From JALZMG01 sp963844175 (GTDB lineage Bacteria > Actinomycetota > Acidimicrobiia > Acidimicrobiales > Ilumatobacteraceae), in NCBI GenBank assembly GCA_963844175.1, contig CAWJNE010000014.1, positions 1 through 64,000 of the forward strand: DNA of 64,000 nt. Direction: 5' to 3'. The notes beneath the pieces are model-generated. The model had not been told where the DNA came from. It searched no databases and saw only the letters and a program-made list of their open reading frames with translations. The first letter of the stretch is position 1. Every line of letters begins with the position of its first letter. A program made the position numbers and the translations under genes. Of this stretch, positions 58,139-64,000 are shown in pieces.

Positions 58139-60067
58139 CTACGGCAGGTAGAGACCGGCGATGCGGTGGAACTGGGACCGGCCGAGCAGGGCGTTCGCCG
58201 CCTGCAGCCCGGACATCACTGCCGCCTCGATGCAGCCGGCGTTGAGCCCGCAATCGGTCCAATCCCCGGCGAGGACGAGGTTCTCGTAGCCACCCTCGTC
58301 CGGTCGCAACCGGTACCGGTCGGTGCCCGCCGGCGACTGCACGTAACGGTCCGACGGATCGACGTTGGCGACGACGTGCTGGGTGCGCAGGGCGTCGGCA
58401 CCACTGGTCCCATCGGCACCGCACAGCAGGTCCCACCGCACGGCGCCGTCGACCGCAACGCCGGGTAGCAGGCCGGCGAGGTCGCGCTCGACGAACTGCA
58501 GGGCGTTGCGGTGTACTCGGGCGAGGTGATCGCCGTCCTCCCCCGCCGGTGTGTCGAGCGTGCCGCAGAAGTAGGCGATCGTGCGCGGTCGTTCGTCGTT
58601 CGGCCAATCCTCGGCATCGATCACCTGCGGCATGGAGGCCCAGGTGTCGAGGGGCTTCGCGTGACCGGTCATCGTCACCCCGGGACGCGGCCAGCCGAGC
58701 GACGGCTCGTCCTCGCGCAGCCAGAGCTGGAGCGCCTGGGTCGCCACGGTGGGCACGTGCTCGACCAGTTGGCGCCACGCCGGCCGGTCGGCGATCAGCT
58801 CGGGGCACACGAACTTCGCCATCCCGACGGGGATGGCGAACACCAGCACGTCGAAGTCCTCGCCGGCGCGCAGGAACCTGACGGCGGCGTCGGCGCGCGG
58901 CGCGGCGTGCGATTCGAACGTCGGCGGATCGGCGCCGGCCGGCACGGTGAGCTGGTCGAGCAACGGGGCCGACGGGAAGCACGGCAGGCCCTTGACCTCG
59001 ATGAGGGGCTCGTAGCGCTCGACGCCGGGCGCCAGGCCCGCCTGCACGCCGAGCGTCACGGCGGAGATCGTCCGCCGATCGGCGGCCACGTGCAGCCGAT
59101 CGACGCGGTGGAGGAAGCAGAACTCGACGCCGCGCTGGCGCAAGGCCTGGTACAGCGGAGCGAACACGACGTCGCCCATCCCGGCCGTCATCTTCCAGAA
59201 GATCGAGCCCTTGTAGTCGAAGAACGTCTTGCCCGACAGGAAGACCCCCCAGCCGGCGCCGAACGAGGCCACCGCCGGGTCGCCGTCCCGGTGGGCGAAC
59301 ACGAGGTCGTAGAGCCCACGCACGAGCGTCGAGTCGGCGGCCTCGGCCGAGGCGCCGTGGCGGAGGATCCACGCCCGGTAGTCCTCGTCGTTGATCGCCC
59401 GGAAACCGCGCGGATCGGTGAGCAGCCCATCAGCGACGATGCCGCGCAGCGTGGCCAGGACGACGGACGCCAGGTGCCAGGTCCTGCGGGTCGTGGCCTC
59501 GTCACTGCCGGCGAGCGACCACGGACGAGACTGCGGAGCGACCGGGTGGGTGGAGAGTGTGACGGCGCCCTGCGGCGCGAGCGACGCGACGAAGTCACCG
59601 AGCAGGCGCACGGCACGGGCGACGAACCCGGCCACCGTCATCGGCCCACCGCTCCCGCCGGGCTCGCCCGGAACCTCGTCGTTGGCGGCGAACTCGCCGA
59701 CCCACGGTGTCCACCGGTCGCCGTGGCGCTCGAACAGACCGACGACGGGCGCCGGGATCAGTGCATCGCGCCAGGTGGCGATGGGAACGCCCGGCGCGCT
59801 CCGGGGACGATCGAGCTCCTCGTAGCACTCGCGCAGCAGCCGGAAGGCGTTCTCGTAGTACCCGAGCCAGATGTGCAGCCCGTGCTCCTCGATCCGCCCG
59901 TTGGCGCCACGGCTGCTGGCCCCCTTGCCGCCCAGTCGCCAGCCGCGCTGATAGACGGTGATCGACTCGAGGTCGTCACGCCATCCCGGCTCGCTGAGCC
60001 GCCAGGCCGCCGACAGACCGGCCATCCCGCCACCGAGGATCGCCACCCGGCGGCGGCCCGCCGTCAT
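58139..60067 (-). CDS. Phytoene desaturase/HpnE-like FAD oxidoreductase, coupled to a cyclase-ATPase
   Basis: The 642-aa product has RRVAILGGGMAGLSAAWRLS as the FAD Rossmann motif, YQRGWRLGGKGASSRGANGR as the GG-R segment and RIEEHGLHIWLGYYENAFRL. These match carotenoid-desaturase and hydroxysqualene-dehydroxylase-like amine oxidases. The C-terminus, YENLVLAGDWTDCGLNAGCI followed by EAAVMSGLQAANALLG, is the second FAD block. It is about 150 residues longer than HpnE or CrtI, with extra sequence around 100-330. Neither squalene nor phytoene genes are near, so the substrate is open. ATG 60067 overlaps the stop of the third cyclase-ATPase gene (ATGA), tying the two. Confidence 0.83.
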   Translation of the reverse strand: MTAGRRRVAILGGGMAGLSAAWRLSEPGWRDDLESITVYQRGWRLGGKGASSRGANGRIEEHGLHIWLGYYENAFRLLRECYEELDRPRSAPGVPIATWRDALIPAPVVGLFERHGDRWTPWVGEFAANDEVPGEPGGSGGPMTVAGFVARAVRLLGDFVASLAPQGAVTLSTHPVAPQSRPWSLAGSDEATTRRTWHLASVVLATLRGIVADGLLTDPRGFRAINDEDYRAWILRHGASAEAADSTLVRGLYDLVFAHRDGDPAVASFGAGWGVFLSGKTFFDYKGSIFWKMTAGMGDVVFAPLYQALRQRGVEFCFLHRVDRLHVAADRRTISAVTLGVQAGLAPGVERYEPLIEVKGLPCFPSAPLLDQLTVPAGADPPTFESHAAPRADAAVRFLRAGEDFDVLVFAIPVGMAKFVCPELIADRPAWRQLVEHVPTVATQALQLWLREDEPSLGWPRPGVTMTGHAKPLDTWASMPQVIDAEDWPNDERPRTIAYFCGTLDTPAGEDGDHLARVHRNALQFVERDLAGLLPGVAVDGAVRWDLLCGADGTSGADALRTQHVVANVDPSDRYVQSPAGTDRYRLRPDEGGYENLVLAGDWTDCGLNAGCIEAAVMSGLQAANALLGRSQFHRIAGLYLP

Positions 60068-63000
60068 CCCACCCGTACGTCGGATCGCCGGAGCCGGCGG
60101 GCTCGCTGCAGCTCGGGGTGGTCCGCTGTCGGCGGCAACCCCGCCAGCACCTCGTCGAGCCGGGGCGCTCCTTGCGCCGGGTCCAGGACGTAGAGGTCGG
60201 CGGCGATGCGCAGCTGGAAGAGCGTCGCGCCTTGGGCACCGGCGACCGCGAACGCCTCGACCAAGCGCCGCGCGGCGGCTGCGGGATCGGGCTCGAACAT
60301 CGCTCTGACGCGCAGGATCTCGGCGTCGTAGAAGCCGGGACCGCCGTCGCTTGCGACCTCGGTCGCCTCGTCCAGCTGCCGGACGGCAGTCTCGACGTCG
60401 CCCAGCTTCCCCCTGGCCATCGCCGCGACGGCGAGGATCGACGGCAGCAGCACCCGGACGTCGATCAGCTTCCACACGTCGATCAGCCCTTCCAGCCCGG
60501 CGGCGGCGACGCTCAGCTGATCGTCGTCGATCGTGTCCTGGCGGCAGGCCTGGTGCACGTCGACAGCCAGGAGCTGCGTGGTCCCGGCCATCGTCCAGAA
60601 GTCGAAGCCATGTCGTTCGGCAAGCGCCAGTGCGGCGTCCGCGTCTGCTCGCGCCTCGTCGAAGGCGCCGAGGTGGGTGAGGGCCCACGACCGGTAGGTG
60701 TGGTTGTAGGCCAGGCTGTACGGGCCCTGGGGGAACGGGAGCTCGGCGGCGACCGCCTCGGCGATCGAGAAGGCATCCGTCGCCACCGACCAGTCACCGC
60801 GGACGAAGCTGCTGAGCCCGAGATGGGTGTAGATGGATGCCGTCGGATCGTTGGGGAGGAACCAGCGGCCGACCAACGGTGACTGCCCGGACCGGCCTTC
60901 GACGTCGGCGGCGGCAGCCCGCATGCAGAGATCGGCCTCGACGAAGCGTCCGGCGAACCAGTCGAGCACGCCGAAACTGGCGCGGTTCTCGATGAGGAAC
61001 AACTCCGACCGGTCGTGCAGCACCGTCCGCAGCAGCTCGGCCACTTCTGTCGCCCGGCGCAGATCGGCACGACTGGCGTAGTACGACCACAGTGGGATGA
61101 GCGACCGCAGCACCTCGTCGTCGGACGATCCGCCGAGGGCCAGCTCCAGACACCGTTCGTAGTCCGCAGTGGCGCTGACGCTGGCGTTGCCCTCGACGGA
61201 GACGGCGAGGAACGCCCGCGCCAGGCGAAGGCTGATCTCCCGCGAGCTTCGGGCGGCGCCGGCCGGCACGGCGTCGACCAGCTCGATCGCCTGCTCCAGG
61301 CGCTGGCGCGTCAGGGCCACGGCCCCGATGCGCCGAGCATCGTCGGCGGCGTGCTCGTAGCAGTCGAGCGCATCGAGCCGACGACGGGCGAGGTCGTAGT
61401 GACGGGCCAAGCTGAGCCAGTCCACGGAGGACTCGTCGACGGCGTGGCGTCGCAGGACGTCGGCGACTCGACCGTGCATCTCGCCACGGGTCGAGGGCGG
61501 CTGCAGCTCCTCGGCCGCCTGTCGGATGAGGTCGTGGCGGAAGCGGTAGCGCTCGCCGTTGCCGGCTGTCGGCTCGAGGATCCTGGCGTCGGCCAGCGCC
61601 ACGACCACCGGACGGAGATCGTCCGCGGATACATCGAGGACCTCGGCGAGCAGGTCGAGGTCGAAGCGATCGCCGAACGCGGCAGCGGCGGAGGCGACGT
61701 CAGCCGATCCGGCGATGGCGTCGAGCCTGGCGACCAACGGCTCGTACAGCACTTCGGGGATGCCGGCCGGGCCGGGCGCCGGTGCGCCGGTCAGGAGCTC
61801 GCCAGCACCCCGTTCGTCCGCGCCGGCGGCGATCACGCCCGCCCGCACCAGCTCCTCGACGTACAGCGGGATGCCGGCCCCCCGTGTCAGGAGCTCGGCG
61901 CGGTAGGCGGTGGTCACGCCGTCGGGGTCGAGCTGGTCGACCAGCGCCATGCACTCGTCGTCAGCCAGTGCCGACAGCTCGATCGCCGTCGCCCGCACCC
62001 CGGGCACCTGCTGGGCGCGGCTCGTGATGAGGACGCGCAGCCCCCGGCGGCGCTCCCCGACGAGTGCGGCGACGAGGGCCAAGCTGGCCTCGTCGTACCA
62101 GTGCACGTCCTCGGCGATGAGCAGGGCGTCGTGCCCCGCGACGACGGCCAGCAGATAGCTGGTCATCGCCGTCACGAGCTCGGCCTGCAGCTTGCGACCA
62201 TCGGCGGCCGCTTCCACGTAGCCCGCCGCCGGCGTGATCTGCAGCACTGCGGCGAGCGCGGGAAGCAGCGCGTCGTCGACGTGCTGGTCGGCGAGGTGCC
62301 GACGCAGGAGCTGGAGCCGGTCGGCGCTCGTGGTGCCGCGACCGATCTCGCACCGCCGCTCCAGGAGCGTGCGGAACGGGTGCAGTCCCGTGGTGTGGAT
62401 CGACGAGCCGGGCATGCGCAGCACCAAGGCGCCCGTGACGGCGATCTCCGACGCGAACACGTCGCTGAGGAACGACTTGCCGATCCCGGCTTCGCCGGTG
62501 ATGGCGACGGCCGGGTCGCCGTCGTGCCACGCCTGCCGCAGTCGCTCGAGCTCGCGCTCGCGCCCGACCCGCGCCGCCGTCCCCGTTCGTTCCGGGCCGC
62601 CGGCGCGCTCGCCGAGCACCCGCCACGACGTCATCGGCTCGTCGACGCCCTTGACCTTCTGCGGCGATTGGGTCCGCACGTCGAACTGGTCCGCCAGCAC
62701 GCGCACGACGGCGGCCGAGACGACGAGGGTGCCCGGCTCGGCGAGCTCGTGGAGCCGCGCCGCGACGTTCACGGCCAAGCCGTACACGTCGCCCTCCCGG
62801 GCGTCGATGTACGAGAGCCCGCGGTGGACGCCGACGCGCGCCGAGAGTGGCTCGCCCACCTCGCGCTCCGCCCGTACCGACAACGCGCGGATGGCGTCGA
62901 GCAGTTCGAGCCCCGCGCAGACCGCGCGACCGGCGTCGTCCTCGTGGGCCACGGGGTAACCGAAGAGGGCGAGCACGCCGTCGCCCTTGACGGCCATGAT

Positions 63001-63321
63001 CCGTCCGCCGTACGTGCGCTCGAGGATCTCGCGACAGGTCTCCTTGTATCGCCCGACGATCCGTCGGTACACCTCGGGGTCGTGGCGTGACGACAACGCC
63101 GTCGAACCGACCAGGTCGCAGAACATGATCGTCGGGCGACGCAGCACCCCACCGCTGTCGGGAGGGCCGCTCAGCAGATCATCGACGTCTGCGTTGTCGT
63201 GGTCGAGGGCGCGCGCCTCACGGGCCAGCCGCTTGGCGTCATCGAGCCGGCCACTGTTGACGGCGTCGACGGCCCGGTCGAGGAGGGCGTCGAGTTGACC
63301 GTCGCCGTGCTCCGCCGCCAT
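60064..63321 (-). CDS. Class III cyclase fused to AAA/STAND ATPase and TPR-like repeats (C)
   Basis: The 1085-aa product has a short helical N-terminus (residues ~1-50, one TPR-like hairpin). The cyclase domain (~62-230) has metal Asp D69 in TIMFCDLVGSTALS, the second Asp in AVKGDGVLALFGYP and NVAAR for the transition state. An AAA_16 ATPase has VAITGEAGIGKSFLSDVF (near 275) and LLIAEDVHWYDEASLAL. A long TPR-like region follows (GALDWFAGRF-type repeats to the end). There is no HTH. It lies 6 bp after an unknown protein gene and is coupled to the flavoprotein gene at its 3' end. Like protein A it pairs a second-messenger-type sensor with a redox enzyme. Confidence 0.88.
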   Translation of the reverse strand: MAAEHGDGQLDALLDRAVDAVNSGRLDDAKRLAREARALDHDNADVDDLLSGPPDSGGVLRRPTIMFCDLVGSTALSSRHDPEVYRRIVGRYKETCREILERTYGGRIMAVKGDGVLALFGYPVAHEDDAGRAVCAGLELLDAIRALSVRAEREVGEPLSARVGVHRGLSYIDAREGDVYGLAVNVAARLHELAEPGTLVVSAAVVRVLADQFDVRTQSPQKVKGVDEPMTSWRVLGERAGGPERTGTAARVGRERELERLRQAWHDGDPAVAITGEAGIGKSFLSDVFASEIAVTGALVLRMPGSSIHTTGLHPFRTLLERRCEIGRGTTSADRLQLLRRHLADQHVDDALLPALAAVLQITPAAGYVEAAADGRKLQAELVTAMTSYLLAVVAGHDALLIAEDVHWYDEASLALVAALVGERRRGLRVLITSRAQQVPGVRATAIELSALADDECMALVDQLDPDGVTTAYRAELLTRGAGIPLYVEELVRAGVIAAGADERGAGELLTGAPAPGPAGIPEVLYEPLVARLDAIAGSADVASAAAAFGDRFDLDLLAEVLDVSADDLRPVVVALADARILEPTAGNGERYRFRHDLIRQAAEELQPPSTRGEMHGRVADVLRRHAVDESSVDWLSLARHYDLARRRLDALDCYEHAADDARRIGAVALTRQRLEQAIELVDAVPAGAARSSREISLRLARAFLAVSVEGNASVSATADYERCLELALGGSSDDEVLRSLIPLWSYYASRADLRRATEVAELLRTVLHDRSELFLIENRASFGVLDWFAGRFVEADLCMRAAAADVEGRSGQSPLVGRWFLPNDPTASIYTHLGLSSFVRGDWSVATDAFSIAEAVAAELPFPQGPYSLAYNHTYRSWALTHLGAFDEARADADAALALAERHGFDFWTMAGTTQLLAVDVHQACRQDTIDDDQLSVAAAGLEGLIDVWKLIDVRVLLPSILAVAAMARGKLGDVETAVRQLDEATEVASDGGPGFYDAEILRVRAMFEPDPAAAARRLVEAFAVAGAQGATLFQLRIAADLYVLDPAQGAPRLDEVLAGLPPTADHPELQRARRLRRSDVRVG

Positions 63322-63327
63322 GGGACC

Positions 63328-64000
63328 TCAACTCACCTGCAGCCAGACCTGCACTGGCACGCCGGCTGACTGGGCGCCGGCGGCACCGAGATCGTCGACG
63401 ACGGTCACTGCACCCCGGTAGATGCCGGCCCGCTGGTTGACGATCTCGGCGGCGATGCGGAACTGGTGCTCACCCGGCGGCAGGACCGGCGGCTCGGCGC
63501 GGAGCGCGGCCACTTCGATCCGATGCCCGAACCCGCTCACGAGGGGGTCGGACACAACGATCTGCCGCACCTGCGGAGCAACCAACGATCCGGCCGAGAA
63601 GGGGTCGGAGTGCACGCTGCGTGGTGTGCTGGCAACCGGGTGCGCCGGCGAGCAGAGGCGCAGCATGGCGAGCGCCGGCTCCGTCCACATCGCCGCCGCA
63701 GCCTTGACGATCTCCTCCGAGCTGGCGCCCGTCGTCGACAGTTTCATCGCGAAGTCCTTGAAGGCCTGCCCCGACGAGCGGATGCCTTCTGCGGCAACTT
63801 CGGTCAGGTGATCAACCTGATCCGCCGGCCATGCCGGCGCGGACTTCTGGCCGCCCACGCTGGCGCCGCCCTGCGGCAGGTCGGCCTGCCATGCCTGACT
63901 CGGCGCCTTGTTCACATCGCTCGCACAGCGGAAGACCATCTCTCGGGCCGCCTCGCCGTACCCGAGGACACACGCCCACATGGCGAACGACGGTGCGTCG
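63328..64000 (-). CDS. Unrecognised protein, 5' part outside window
   Basis: At least 217 residues are visible and the frame stays open to the window edge, so the start may lie outside; ATG 63981 is only the last in-frame Met. The N-terminal part is helical with two Cys (MWACVLGYGEAAREMVFRCA). The middle (GIRSSGQAFKDFAMKLSTTG) looks like a four-helix segment. The C-terminal ~100 residues are beta-rich (VVSDPLVSGFGHRIEVAALR, EHQFRIAAEIVNQRAGIYRG), ending in a strand-like VPVQVWLQVS. No family is recognised. It is 6 bp upstream of the third cyclase-ATPase and so probably in the same operon, and may supply or bind its ligand. Confidence 0.6.
   Translation of the reverse strand, partial: DAPSFAMWACVLGYGEAAREMVFRCASDVNKAPSQAWQADLPQGGASVGGQKSAPAWPADQVDHLTEVAAEGIRSSGQAFKDFAMKLSTTGASSEEIVKAAAAMWTEPALAMLRLCSPAHPVASTPRSVHSDPFSAGSLVAPQVRQIVVSDPLVSGFGHRIEVAALRAEPPVLPPGEHQFRIAAEIVNQRAGIYRGAVTVVDDLGAAGAQSAGVPVQVWLQVS

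Overview
The window is very G+C-rich DNA that reads as an actinobacterial chromosome. Markers visible here are a homologue of the mycothiol-dependent nitroreductase Rv2466c, a wax ester synthase/diacylglycerol acyltransferase, an Nei2-type DNA glycosylase, a DUF1918 protein with a histone-H1-like tail, a GerW/YtfJ-like protein and many GTG/TTG starts. Gene content resembles Acidimicrobiia (Ilumatobacter-like marine or freshwater actinobacteria); that placement is inference. No phage structural genes, plasmid functions, CRISPR arrays or rRNA genes were seen.

Region 1 (1-10,000) is a decaying accessory zone. It holds a PI-PLC-like gene broken by several frameshifts and an IS3-family element (938-2202) with recognisable 24-bp ends but a ruined orfB. 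It also has an orphan FtsX-type permease and two related MG-W-L-type genes with frameshifts. A tRNA-Arg(CCU) follows, its 5' end inside the first copy of a roughly 260-bp imperfect direct repeat (7269-7526 and 9293-9555). Between the repeats lie a transposase-like remnant, an intact TauD-type dioxygenase and a WD40-protein tail; just beyond the second copy is a tyrosine-recombinase remnant. This looks like the skeleton of an old island at a tRNA.

Region 2 (10,000-25,000) returns to intact genes: GerW-like, nitrobindin-like, DUF1918/H1-like, a GT1 glycosyltransferase, an NfeD-SPFH membrane pair, a Crp/Fnr regulator and a small lipoprotein. Then comes a tightly coupled operon of an unrecognised 514-aa protein, a DUF2236 (rubber-oxygenase/MpaB-type) protein and a class III cyclase fused to a STAND ATPase. 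It diverges from an alpha/beta hydrolase gene with the two start codons overlapping on one CATG. typA follows.

Region 3 (25,000-47,500) carries a PPOX-type flavoprotein, a Pr6Pr membrane protein, a 1-Cys peroxiredoxin and an acyltransferase-SGNH/nucleotidyltransferase pair. A second cyclase-ATPase (with a zinc ribbon) and a MacB/LolCDE-like ABC transporter follow. Then come Nei2, a Nudix-like protein, a wax ester synthase-hydrolase-PhoD overlapping operon, a CHRD lipoprotein, DUF1992, the Rv2466c-like protein and an acyl-CoA dehydrogenase/enoyl-CoA hydratase pair.

Region 4 (46,500-64,000) holds gpsA, a UDP-galactopyranose-mutase-like flavoprotein, a GT-C glycosyltransferase, an AceE/transketolase-like E1, a second PPOX protein and a GlgC-like nucleotidyltransferase. 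Divergent to the latter is a PRC-barrel mini-operon led by a 40-aa membrane peptide. A secreted M28 peptidase and an operon pairing a third cyclase-ATPase with a phytoene-desaturase-like flavoprotein end the window.

Recurring themes are three cyclase-STAND-TPR proteins, two of them coupled to redox enzymes; long near-perfect hairpins without T-tracts at 3' ends and convergent junctions; extensive 4-nt overlaps; and Lys/Ala-rich H1-like tails on two unrelated proteins.
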